Shown piece by piece: positions 1 to 8,213 of a stretch of DNA of 64,000 bases. Source of the DNA: Motiliproteus sp036960175 (GTDB lineage: Bacteria; Pseudomonadota; Gammaproteobacteria; Pseudomonadales; Balneatricaceae); contig JBALWH010000002.1 in the NCBI GenBank assembly GCA_036960175.1, positions 124,001-188,000 on the forward strand, given 5' to 3'. The number at the start of each line of letters is the position of its first letter. Within the stretch, counting starts at the first letter, position 1. The notes under the pieces were generated by a model. It was not told the origin of the DNA. It saw only the letters and a program-made list of their open reading frames with translations, and searched no databases. The position numbers and the translations under genes are program-made.

Positions 1-1023
1 ACCGGTGTCGCCAAAGGGGCGATGCTGACACATGGCAATTTGGTGGCGAACCAGTTGCAGCTGCAGGCTCACTTCGGTGATTTTCTTGAGGATAGCGGTA
101 AGGAACTGTTTATCGGTCCGCTGCCGCTCTATCACATTTACGCCTTTACTCTGCATTGTATGTTGCTGCTGGGGGCGGGTAATCACAGTGTCTTGATTCC
201 CAATCCCAGAGATATTGGTGGCTTTGTTAAAGAGCTGAAAAAGTGGAAGTTTTCGGGTTTCGCCGGACTCAATACTTTGTTCGTGGCGCTCTGTCGGAAT
301 GAAGACTTTAAGCGGCTGGACTTCAGCGCGCTGAAATTTACCGCTTCAGGTGGTATGGCATTGACCCGTAATGCCGCAGAACAATGGCAGCAGGTAACGG
401 GCTGCCCCATTATGGAAGGCTACGGCCTGACCGAGACCTCTCCGGCGGTGACCTTCAATCGCCCCGGTGAAGAACAGATTGGTTCCATCGGCCAGCCAGT
501 CGCCTTGACCGAAGTGAAGGTGATTGATGATGAGGGCGTCACCTTGACCGGTGAGGCAGCGGGAGAGCTTTGCGTCCGTGGTCCTCAGGTGATGAAAGGT
601 TATTGGCAATGTCCTGAAGCCACTGCTGAAGTGCTGGATTCTGAGGGTTGGTTGAAGACCGGTGATGTGGCGGTTATCCAGGCAGATGGGTTCTTGCGTA
701 TCGTCGACCGCAAAAAAGACCTGATCATCGTCTCAGGCTTTAACGTTTATCCCAACGAAATTGAAGATGTAGTGGTGACCCTGCCAGAAGTGACTGAATG
801 TGCCGCCATCGGTGTACCTGATGAGAAATGTGGTGAAGCGGTTTTACTCTATGTGGTCTCGGCAACGCCGGAGCTGACGGAAGAAGATATTCGTCACTAC
901 TGCCGTAGCAAATTAACCGGCTATAAGGTGCCGCGCTCGGTACGCTTCTGCGATGAATTGCCGAAGAGCAATGTTGGCAAAGTGCTGAGACGGGCGCTGA
1001 AAGAGCAGGCCATTAAGGGATAA
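1..1023 (+). CDS. fadD: Long-chain acyl-CoA ligase (FadD type), 5' end outside window
   Basis: This enzyme activates fatty acids to acyl-CoA with ATP, the entry step of beta-oxidation. The frame is open from base 1 and the first codons read TGVAKGAMLTHGNL, the end of the AMP-binding P-loop motif, so roughly the N-terminal 40% lies outside the window. The retained part has the GYGLTETSP adenylate motif, the WLKTGD motif, the DRKKDLIIVSGFNVYPNEIE hinge and the C-terminal catalytic lysine region (KSNVGKVLRRAL). The ATG at base 22 is internal, not the start. The next gene begins 5 bp downstream, and an enoyl-CoA hydratase follows, which fits a fatty-acid degradation operon. Another acyl-CoA synthetase class is possible, but the motif wording is closest to FadD. 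Confidence 0.88.
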   Translation, partial: TGVAKGAMLTHGNLVANQLQLQAHFGDFLEDSGKELFIGPLPLYHIYAFTLHCMLLLGAGNHSVLIPNPRDIGGFVKELKKWKFSGFAGLNTLFVALCRNEDFKRLDFSALKFTASGGMALTRNAAEQWQQVTGCPIMEGYGLTETSPAVTFNRPGEEQIGSIGQPVALTEVKVIDDEGVTLTGEAAGELCVRGPQVMKGYWQCPEATAEVLDSEGWLKTGDVAVIQADGFLRIVDRKKDLIIVSGFNVYPNEIEDVVVTLPEVTECAAIGVPDEKCGEAVLLYVVSATPELTEEDIRHYCRSKLTGYKVPRSVRFCDELPKSNVGKVLRRALKEQAIKG

Positions 1024-1028
1024 TTATC

Positions 1029-1586
1029 ATGGATAAGGCAGTCGCGCCAACGCGCCAGCTTTTGCATACTCGTCAGGTGCAGTGTCAGGGTTTTCTGCGT
1101 AGTGATGGACTCTGGGATATTGAAGGCCGGATGACGGATATTAAGAGCTTTGATATGCATAATCCGGATCGTGGCGGGCAGATTGCGGCCGGAGAGCCGC
1201 TGCATGATATCTCCCTGACCCTGACCTTCGATCGCACCATGCTGATCCGGGAAGTGAAGGCGCGCATCGACTATTCGCCTTTCAAACAGTGTCCTCGCAT
1301 CACTAAAGCTTTTCAGCAATTGTGTGGCCTGAGGGTGTCGCCCGGGTTTTCTCGCCAGGTGAAAGAATTGTTTTCAGGCGTTAGCGGCTGCACTCATCTA
1401 CTGGAATTGCTGCCGCCCATCGCGACTACGGCCTACCAGACTTTGTGGCAATCAGAAAAAGGCTATGATGGTGATGATCCGGCGGTCCATCAATTTCTGC
1501 TTAATAGCTGTCATGCCTTGGCTGTTGATGGCGAGGTGATTAAGACCCACTGGCCCGAATATGCTGAGACTAAGACGGTTGGTTGA
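1029..1586 (+). CDS. DUF2889 family protein
   Basis: This is a 185-residue soluble protein of unknown function. The sequence matches the DUF2889 pattern: an N-terminal segment with a G-x-W-D-I-E-G-R-M-T-D motif, then a central I-x-Y-x-P-F region followed by C-P-R-I, and a C-terminal H-L-L-E-L-L-P-P-I motif. It starts 5 bp after the acyl-CoA ligase, with a GGGATAA-like ribosome site overlapping that gene's end, so the two are probably translated together. DUF2889 genes often lie near acyl-CoA ligases and hydratases, which suggests a role in fatty-acid or aromatic acid catabolism, but no activity can be assigned from sequence. Confidence 0.75.
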   Translation: MDKAVAPTRQLLHTRQVQCQGFLRSDGLWDIEGRMTDIKSFDMHNPDRGGQIAAGEPLHDISLTLTFDRTMLIREVKARIDYSPFKQCPRITKAFQQLCGLRVSPGFSRQVKELFSGVSGCTHLLELLPPIATTAYQTLWQSEKGYDGDDPAVHQFLLNSCHALAVDGEVIKTHWPEYAETKTVG

Positions 1587-1610
1587 GATCGTGCTGATCT
1601 GGAGATTAAT

Positions 1611-2381
1611 ATGAGCAAGACCATCTCGGTACAAATCGCCGAGCGGATTATGACTATCCGTATTCAGCGGCCGCAAGCACGTAATGCCTTGAATCGCGCC
1701 ATGTATCAGCAGTTAACTGCGGCGTTACAGCAGGCTGAAGCAGATGCGGATGTGCGTGTGGCCTTAATCAGTGGTTGTGAAGGAAGTTTCAGTAGCGGCA
1801 ACGATATTGACGATTTTCTTCAGTCTGAAGACGATGCTGAGAGCTTAGCTCCAGTGGTTGATTTTCTGCACCAGCTTGCCGCTTTCCCCAAGCCATTGGT
1901 GGCAGCCGTTAATGGCGTAGCTATTGGTATCGGTACCACCATGCTGCTTCATTGCGATCTGGTTTATGCCGCCGACAGCGCGCAATTCCAATTGCCATTT
2001 GTGAATCTTGGGGTGGTGCCTGAAGGGGGTTCCAGCCTATTGTTACCGGCGATGTTGGGACATCAGCAGGCGGCGGAATTATTGTTATTGGGCGAACGTT
2101 TTGATGCGGTGAGTGCGCAGCAAAAGGGGTTCGTCAACGCGGTGATTAGTCATGAAGAACTGCTGGATTATGCCCGTAATCAGGCTTTGAAGCTGGCGGA
2201 CAAACCTCCTGCCGCCATGGTTGCGGCTAAGGCACTGCTTAAATCTCAGCGCGGGCGTCCCTTGTCCCAAGTGCTGGAAACAGAAATAGCATTGTTCGCC
2301 AAACACTTACGCTCGCCAGAGGCTCAGGAAGCATTGTTGGCTTTCAAGCAGCGGCGTAAACCGGACTTTTCTGAGTTTTAA
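1611..2381 (+). CDS. Enoyl-CoA hydratase/isomerase family protein
   Basis: This is a 256-residue crotonase-fold enzyme, the usual family length. It shows the N-terminal RPQARNAL motif, the first oxyanion-hole region around residues 58-66 (GSFSSGNDIDDF), the second oxyanion glycine in AVNGVAIGIGTT, and the LGVVPEGGSS stretch that holds the catalytic glutamate region. The family hydrates or isomerises enoyl-CoA thioesters in beta-oxidation. Its place 24 bp behind a DUF2889 gene and an acyl-CoA ligase supports a fatty-acid role. The exact substrate is not readable from sequence. A rho-independent terminator follows directly. Confidence 0.85.
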   Translation: MSKTISVQIAERIMTIRIQRPQARNALNRAMYQQLTAALQQAEADADVRVALISGCEGSFSSGNDIDDFLQSEDDAESLAPVVDFLHQLAAFPKPLVAAVNGVAIGIGTTMLLHCDLVYAADSAQFQLPFVNLGVVPEGGSSLLLPAMLGHQQAAELLLLGERFDAVSAQQKGFVNAVISHEELLDYARNQALKLADKPPAAMVAAKALLKSQRGRPLSQVLETEIALFAKHLRSPEAQEALLAFKQRRKPDFSEF

Positions 2382-2412
2382 CGGCTTTCGTTAGGGTTGA
2401 ACCGGCAATAAA

Positions 2413-2439
2413 GAGGGCGGTCTAGTACCGCCCTTTTTT
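2413..2439. terminator. Bidirectional rho-independent terminator
   Basis: The stem GGGCGG/CCGCCC with a 7-nt loop is followed by six T residues on the plus strand. It lies between the hydratase gene and the convergent RND pump gene and probably serves mainly the plus-strand operon. Confidence 0.85.
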
Positions 2440-2456
2440 ATTCTTTAGATTCCGTG

Positions 2457-5400
2457 TTAAGTCTGCTGTTCGACGTTAATGGGTGCCTTATCAGGCTCCA
2501 CCTTCTTATGGGTCAGTCGGCCCAGGTAGCTATAGATGGTTGGCACCACTAGCAGCGTTAACAGGGTGCCAAAGGTCATCCCGCCAGCAATTACCCAGCC
2601 AATCTGGCGCTGGCTTTCAGCACCGGCGCCATCGGCTAAGGCCAGAGGCAAAACTCCCAGTACCGTGGCTCCTGTGGTCATCAGGATTGGACGCAGGCGA
2701 ATAGTCGCTGCCTCCAGCACCGCAGAATTAAGATCCATGCCTCTTTGTTGTAGCTGATTGGCAAATTCCACGATTAATATGCCGTGTTTGGTAATCAGCC
2801 CCACCAGCGTGATCAGGCCAATCTGGCTGTAGACACTGAGGGTGCCGCCGCTGTATTGCAATGCCAGCAACGCTCCTAACAAAGCCGCAGGGACTGATAT
2901 CAGGATAATCAACGGTGCTTTGAAACTTTCGAACTGAGCCGCTAACACCAGATAGATAAACGCTAATGCCATCACAAACGTGGTCTGCAGACTACTGCTG
3001 GAGGCCTTGAACTCTCGGGATTCACCGGCGTAGTCAACCTGTACGTCTTTGCTGATCTCGGTGATAGATTGTTCTAGGAAGGTCAGTGCTTCGCCAAGGC
3101 TGTAACCCTGCGCCAATGAGGCCTGGATGGTCACCGACTTGAGTCGGTTAAAGTGGTTCAGTTCACGGGGGGCAACACTCTCGGTGATCTGCAGCAGGTT
3201 GGATAGCTGCACCATGGCGCCATCGTTGCCACGCACATAGATGTTGGTGAGATCGTCCGGGTTGGTGCGGTCCACATCATCAATCTTCAGAATGACATTG
3301 TACTGCTCACCGTTTTGTTTGTATTTGGTGACTTCCCGTCCCGCCATCATGGTTTCCAAAGTACGGCCAATGGCTTCCACATTGGCACCGACATCCGCCA
3401 CTTTGTCGCGGTTCATTGACACCCGTAGCTCTGGTTTATTGAGCTTGAGGTTGTTGTCGGGCTGCGCGAAACCAGGGTTCGCATAAATCTTTGCCATCAG
3501 CTGATCGTTAATCTGCTGTAACTCTTCATAACTGGCACTGGTCTGGATCACAAATTCTACCGGTCGGGTGACGAAACTCTGTCCTAGCGAAGGGCGGTTA
3601 ATAGGGAAAGACATAGTGCCGGTAATGCCGCCAAACATCTTTGGCATCAGTTCGGTAACGATCTGCTGTTGTGTTCGCTCTCTTTCCTCCCAGGGCTTGA
3701 GGCCAAGAAATCCAATGGATTGGGTGCTGGAAGGATAGCCGACGACCATAAAATAACGGTCACCCTCTTCGACTTCGCTAAACAAGCCTTCCACTTGCTT
3801 GGCGTAGCGGTCCAAGTAAGAAACAGAGGCACCATCAGGGGCCATGGAAAAACCGATTATGGTGCCGCGATCCTCTATCGGCGCCAATTCTTCCGGGAGC
3901 GTCTGGTATACCGACCAAGAGCCATAGCAGGTCAGTGCTATCACCGGCAGTACCAGTAGACGGATTTTCAATAATCGCTCTAGCAGACCATGGTAACCGC
4001 GAGTCATCCCATTCAGGCCGCGCTCAAACAGGTTGTAAATGGCGCTGTGTTTTCTTTCATGCTTGAGCATTCGCGAGCACATCATCGGCGACAGGCTCAG
4101 AGCGATAAAGCTGGAGACGATTACCGCTGCGGCCAAGGTCAGGGCAAATTCAGTAAACAGTTTGCCGGTGCGGCCGGGGGTGAATGCTACCGGGGCAAAC
4201 ACCGCAACCAGGGTCAGGGTGGTGGAGATAACCGCGAAAGCGATCTCTTTGCTGCCCTTAAAGGCGGCTTGAATCGGGTCGAGCCCGCTTTCGAGGTGGC
4301 GATAGATATTTTCCAACATCACAATGGCATCATCCACCACCAATCCGATGGCCAGCACCATGGCTAGCAGGGTTAGGGTGTTGATACTGAAATCCAGCAT
4401 GTACATCAGTGCAAAGGCACCGATCAGTGAAACAGGAATAGTCACTAGAGGTATTAATGTGGCTCGCAGGTTGCGCAGAAACAGGAATATAACCAGCACT
4501 ACCAAGACAGTGGCTTCAGCTAGGGTGGTATAGACCGACTTGATGGATTCTTCGATAAACAGCGACGAGTCGTAGGCGACATCCACCTTCATGCCTTCTG
4601 GTAATTGCGCTCGAATGTTGGGGAGCTCTTCGCGGATCGCTTGGGACACTTCCAGAGGGTTGGCGGTGGATTGTTTGACCACGCCGAGAGCAACCGCAGT
4701 TTGGCCTTTAAAACGAGAAATCTGACGCTCATTTTCTGCACCAATACGGATATTGGCAATGTCCTTGAGGCGAATAGGATAGCCATCTTCTTGGCGGATA
4801 ATGATCTGCTCGAATTCCTCAATACTGCTGAGGTCAGTCTCGTTGAGAATGCTGAATTCCCGATCTTTGCTTTCGATACGCCCGGCAGGAATTTCCAGGT
4901 TCTGCTGTTGCAGGGCCTGTTCGATATCTTGGGTGGTGACCTGATAAGCCGCCATCTTGGCGCGATCCAGCCATACTCTCATGGAGTAGCGCCGTTCGCC
5001 GAAGATCAACACATTGGCCACGCCGGGAATGACCTGCAGCGGGTCTTTTACCCGGCGATCGGCGAAATCGGTCACCGCCAGCGGATCATGCTGATCACTG
5101 GAGAAGGCGAGCCAGATGATCGGCTGAGCATCAGCTTCCACCTTGGCGACTATAGGTTCGTCTATCTGGTCTGGTAATTGCCCCCGCACCCTGCCTACCC
5201 GATCACGCACGTCACTGGCGGCGGCATCTGCATCTCGTTCCAGTTTAAAGGTAACGGTAATCTGACTTTTTTCTGATCGGCTCACCGAACTCATAAAATC
5301 GATCCCTTCCACGCCAGACAGGGAGTCTTCGATGATCTGGGTAACCTGGGTTTCGATAATCGACGCGTTGGCGCCAACGTAGTTGGTTTCGACGGTGACA

Positions 5401-5531
5401 ACCGGAACGTCAATATTAGGATATTCGCGCACGGTAAGACGCTCGTACGAGATTATCCCAATCAGCACCACCAATAGATTTATAACGGTGGCAAATACCG
5501 GCCGCTTGATGCTGATGTCTGAAAGGATCAT
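2457..5531 (-). CDS. RND family efflux pump, inner-membrane permease
   Basis: This is a 1024-residue proton-driven resistance-nodulation-division transporter that would export drugs or toxic compounds as the trimeric inner-membrane part of a tripartite pump. It has the classic N-terminus SDISIKRPVFATVINLLVV, two large periplasmic loops, and the paired aspartates of TM4 at about residue 400 (GLVVDDAIVMLENIYRH) used for proton relay. A second set of membrane helices lies after residue 850. Its start overlaps the stop of the adaptor gene by one base (TGATG), so the two are translationally coupled. No outer-membrane channel gene is adjacent, so it probably borrows a TolC-like protein encoded elsewhere. 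Confidence 0.93.
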   Translation of the reverse strand: MILSDISIKRPVFATVINLLVVLIGIISYERLTVREYPNIDVPVVTVETNYVGANASIIETQVTQIIEDSLSGVEGIDFMSSVSRSEKSQITVTFKLERDADAAASDVRDRVGRVRGQLPDQIDEPIVAKVEADAQPIIWLAFSSDQHDPLAVTDFADRRVKDPLQVIPGVANVLIFGERRYSMRVWLDRAKMAAYQVTTQDIEQALQQQNLEIPAGRIESKDREFSILNETDLSSIEEFEQIIIRQEDGYPIRLKDIANIRIGAENERQISRFKGQTAVALGVVKQSTANPLEVSQAIREELPNIRAQLPEGMKVDVAYDSSLFIEESIKSVYTTLAEATVLVVLVIFLFLRNLRATLIPLVTIPVSLIGAFALMYMLDFSINTLTLLAMVLAIGLVVDDAIVMLENIYRHLESGLDPIQAAFKGSKEIAFAVISTTLTLVAVFAPVAFTPGRTGKLFTEFALTLAAAVIVSSFIALSLSPMMCSRMLKHERKHSAIYNLFERGLNGMTRGYHGLLERLLKIRLLVLPVIALTCYGSWSVYQTLPEELAPIEDRGTIIGFSMAPDGASVSYLDRYAKQVEGLFSEVEEGDRYFMVVGYPSSTQSIGFLGLKPWEERERTQQQIVTELMPKMFGGITGTMSFPINRPSLGQSFVTRPVEFVIQTSASYEELQQINDQLMAKIYANPGFAQPDNNLKLNKPELRVSMNRDKVADVGANVEAIGRTLETMMAGREVTKYKQNGEQYNVILKIDDVDRTNPDDLTNIYVRGNDGAMVQLSNLLQITESVAPRELNHFNRLKSVTIQASLAQGYSLGEALTFLEQSITEISKDVQVDYAGESREFKASSSSLQTTFVMALAFIYLVLAAQFESFKAPLIILISVPAALLGALLALQYSGGTLSVYSQIGLITLVGLITKHGILIVEFANQLQQRGMDLNSAVLEAATIRLRPILMTTGATVLGVLPLALADGAGAESQRQIGWVIAGGMTFGTLLTLLVVPTIYSYLGRLTHKKVEPDKAPINVEQQT

Positions 5532-6619
5532 CAGGAGCCTCCCTCAGTATTGGCTGGTTGCGGTTTATCCTGGTCGGCAAAAATGGGTGTAACTGGAACG
5601 CCCGGCTGTAGTTTTAGCTGTCCGGCGGTGACTATTACGTCGCCGGCAACTAGACCGCTCAAGATTTCGACTTCCCCTCTCTGACGCAACCCCAGGGTTA
5701 CTGGCTGCATGGCGATCTTGTTGTCGATCACCTTATACACCAGCTGAGTCTGGCCACGGGGTACTATGGCTTGTTCCGGGATCATCAATGCTGCCGGTTT
5801 GCGCTCAAGTACCAGTCGGATACGGGCGAATAAACCCGGTTTAAGGCGGCTGTCTTCATTGGGAATCAGCGCTCGCAGGGCCAAGCTGCGCCCGCGTACG
5901 TCTATTTGGGGTGCAATGGCATATATCTGCCCTTGGAACTGTTCAGCGGGGAAGGCGTCAACGCTGATGCGGATATCCTGATCAGCCTTTAATTGCCCCA
6001 GATAGACTTCTGGGACGCGAAAATCCGCCTTGATCTTACGCGTATCGACTAGCTCCACCAGGTTGTCGCCACTGTTGACGTAATCACCAATACTGACGTC
6101 TCTCAGTCCTGTCGTGCCGCTGAAAGGTGCGTAAATAGTCATCTTGTTGAGCTGAGTACGGGCCAAATTGCTCTTTGCCTGATTGATTTCTAACTGTGCC
6201 AGTGCCTTATCCCGTGCATGTTTGGAGCCCAGTTTTTTCTTTAGAAGTTGCTCGGCTTGGTTGTATTCTATCTGGCTCAGCTTTTCACTGGCTTTGGCTT
6301 GTTCCAGTAGCGCCCGATAAGTAGAGGCCTCCAGGGTAAAGAGTTGCTCCCCTTTTTTTATCTGCAGGCCTTCTTGAAAATGAATGGCACTGATGCGGCC
6401 GGTTTGTTCTGGACGAATAATGACGGCTTCATTGGCGCGCAGGCTACCGACGGCTTGCAGAGTACGTTCGAGCAGTCGTGGTGTGACCCTGGCCACTTCT
6501 GCAGGCAGTCCTGGCGCTGCGGGTTGTGCGGCGAGAGTGCTTTGGCTGAAAGTGACAGTGAAAAGGCTGCACAACAGCAGACTGATTCCTTGATAGAGAG
6601 CAGGTTGTTTGATTGTCAT
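5531..6619 (-). CDS. RND efflux periplasmic adaptor (membrane fusion protein)
   Basis: This 362-residue periplasmic adaptor would link the RND permease to an outer-membrane channel. Residues 1-31 form a signal peptide ending near LAAQPAAP. A split lipoyl/barrel-sandwich domain follows (RPEQTGRISAIHFQEG and IYAPFSGTTGLRDVSIGDYV), with a helical hairpin between its halves. A beta-barrel domain and a membrane-proximal domain follow. No lipobox cysteine is evident, so it is probably anchored by other means or soluble. It starts 3 bp after the TetR gene and overlaps the permease start, forming one operon. Confidence 0.92.
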   Translation of the reverse strand: MTIKQPALYQGISLLLCSLFTVTFSQSTLAAQPAAPGLPAEVARVTPRLLERTLQAVGSLRANEAVIIRPEQTGRISAIHFQEGLQIKKGEQLFTLEASTYRALLEQAKASEKLSQIEYNQAEQLLKKKLGSKHARDKALAQLEINQAKSNLARTQLNKMTIYAPFSGTTGLRDVSIGDYVNSGDNLVELVDTRKIKADFRVPEVYLGQLKADQDIRISVDAFPAEQFQGQIYAIAPQIDVRGRSLALRALIPNEDSRLKPGLFARIRLVLERKPAALMIPEQAIVPRGQTQLVYKVIDNKIAMQPVTLGLRQRGEVEILSGLVAGDVIVTAGQLKLQPGVPVTPIFADQDKPQPANTEGGS

Positions 6620-6622
6620 CTC

Positions 6623-7252
6623 TTATGTATCCATTCCGATGGTCTGCTGTTGGTTACTGGCCAGAAAAAGATTATCCAGCAATAGCGTGACGGTGTTTTT
6701 AAGCGGTGCAGTGGAGCGGCTAACTTTCATTCTCAGCATCGCGCCCTGCCAGCTGTCCCAGAATAACAACGCGAGTTGTCGGGGAGGGATATCGGTGCGC
6801 AGGCTTCCCTGTTGTTGGGCAATTGTCATATCTTTTTCAATGCATTCAAGTACCAGCTCTGTAGCTGCCTGAATGGCGCTGCGAAAATAGGGGCTGCTGT
6901 TGGCCAGTTCGCCACTGAGATTGGCAATCAGGCAGCCTATTTTGGCAGTGTGCTGTGAGTACTCTTCGATGATGATATCCAGCACGGTGCGGATCTGACT
7001 CAGGCGACAACCGTCGTGATCCTTGAAGTAGCTGTCCCAACGGTCAAATTCCAAGGCGCGATAGTGGTTGATGATTTCAACCGCAAAGTGTTCCTTCGAC
7101 TCAAAATAATGGTAGAAGGAGCCTTTGGGGATTCCGGCGGCATCGAGAATTTCTTTCAGCCCAGTGCCGTGATAGCCCTTGTCATTAAACAGTTGTAGTC
7201 CTTGTTCGAGAATATGTTCTCGAGTCTTCTGACCTTTACTGGCTTGCTTCAT
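6623..7252 (-). CDS. TetR family repressor, NemR-like
   Basis: This 209-residue regulator has an N-terminal TetR helix-turn-helix (AAGIPKGSFYHYFESKEHF at about residues 39-57) and a C-terminal ligand domain. The pattern I-G-C-L near residue 107 matches the region of the E. coli NemR redox-sensing cysteine (S-G-C-L there), and the C-terminal K-x-S-R-S element is also shared. NemR-type proteins derepress in response to electrophiles and oxidants. The gene is first in a leftward operon with the RND adaptor and pump, so it is probably their local repressor. A TAGAC/GTCTA inverted repeat lies 25 bp upstream of its start. Confidence 0.85.
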   Translation of the reverse strand: MKQASKGQKTREHILEQGLQLFNDKGYHGTGLKEILDAAGIPKGSFYHYFESKEHFAVEIINHYRALEFDRWDSYFKDHDGCRLSQIRTVLDIIIEEYSQHTAKIGCLIANLSGELANSSPYFRSAIQAATELVLECIEKDMTIAQQQGSLRTDIPPRQLALLFWDSWQGAMLRMKVSRSTAPLKNTVTLLLDNLFLASNQQQTIGMDT

Positions 7253-7276
7253 TATATCCCGCTGCCTTTGTGAAAA

Positions 7277-7291
7277 TAGACCGGTCGTCTA
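7277..7291. promoter_or_regulatory. Candidate operator of the TetR/RND operon
   Basis: The 15-bp sequence TAGACCGGTCGTCTA has perfect 5-bp inverted arms (TAGAC/GTCTA) around a 5-bp centre. It lies 25 bp upstream of the TetR start, where an autorepressor would bind. Its form resembles NemR-type boxes, in agreement with the NemR-like protein. Binding is inferred. Confidence 0.6.
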
Positions 7292-7414
7292 GTCGAGTGG
7301 CAAGCTTAGACTGATTGCTTTATAAGTCAATTTTAATTTATAGATAGGCCGTGTGATTCGGACTTTGTTTGCTATTTGGAGGCGCAAAGGGGCTTATTCA
7401 GAGATTTCTTAGGC

Positions 7415-8119
7415 TTACAGCCCGTTTTTCCACTCAGAACTGGCGTAGATTTTAATGTGTTTGATAAACGTCTTCTCAACAGAGGTCGGCTTTTTATCCA
7501 ATAACTGGATCAGGCTTAGTTGGTTTTCTTCCCCACGGCTGTTTGGTGTAACCTCCACCAACTTTCCCTGCTCAATATAATCTTGCGCCACATTACTACC
7601 GACAATAAATAATCCTAATCCGCGACAGGCGCAGTCTAAAGCCGCCAAACCATTTTTAGTAAATAACGTCTTTCTTAGATAAATTGGCGATTGTTTGTAT
7701 TGGTGAAGAAACCAGCTTTTGACCTCTAAAAAATCTTCTCGTATAGATAAGAAGTTCTTCTTTGATAGATTGTCATAGGAGAGGTCATCACCGATGTGGT
7801 TAGCAAAATAATCAGGGGAGCAAGCCATTACCACAACTTCATTCAGCAGAGGCTCCCGGTGACAAAAAGCATGAAAATCCCGTTGTAGATACACCCCCCC
7901 AAACACATCAATAATGGAGAGATCCAACTCACCGGTCAGGACTTTACTGATTAACTCGATGGAGTAATCAAAGGTCAACCTGATCTCAACATTCGGGTTT
8001 TCTCTATTGAACGCCTCAATAATCCTCGGCAGATGTAAAGTGCCGGTAACAGGAGGCGCTCCGGTATGAATTGTTCCAGAGAGAGTGTGGCGTAAGGACC
8101 TGTTTGTCTCAGATGCCGT
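7415..8119 (-). pseudogene. LysR-type regulator remnant lacking its DNA-binding domain
   Basis: Reading leftward, the frame is open from a stop codon at 8120-8122 down to 7415. It encodes a recognisable LysR effector domain: it begins near SGTIHTGAPPVTGTLHLPRI, continues through FNRENPNVEIRL, and has G-E-L-D-L-S-I-I-D. This is the point, near residue 90 of a full LysR protein, where the effector domain starts. The N-terminal winged helix (about 88 residues) is absent, and the upstream DNA runs straight to the end of lpd. The only start codon giving a long product is a TTG at 7978. A gene deleted at its 5' end is the simplest reading; a functional stand-alone effector domain is unlikely. Confidence 0.72.
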
Positions 8120-8213
8120 CTAAGGGGGAGCGCCAGTTACGATCCCATAGCAGGTAGGGAGACCGCTGCATAGATGTGGGCCGGCCTCCTATTGGGGACC
8201 GGCATCTGCCTTG

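Noticed and set aside
8160..8213. Hairpin after lpd as terminator
   Set aside because: The GCCGG/CCGGC stem is imperfect and no T run follows on the minus strand, so it is not supported as a rho-independent terminator.
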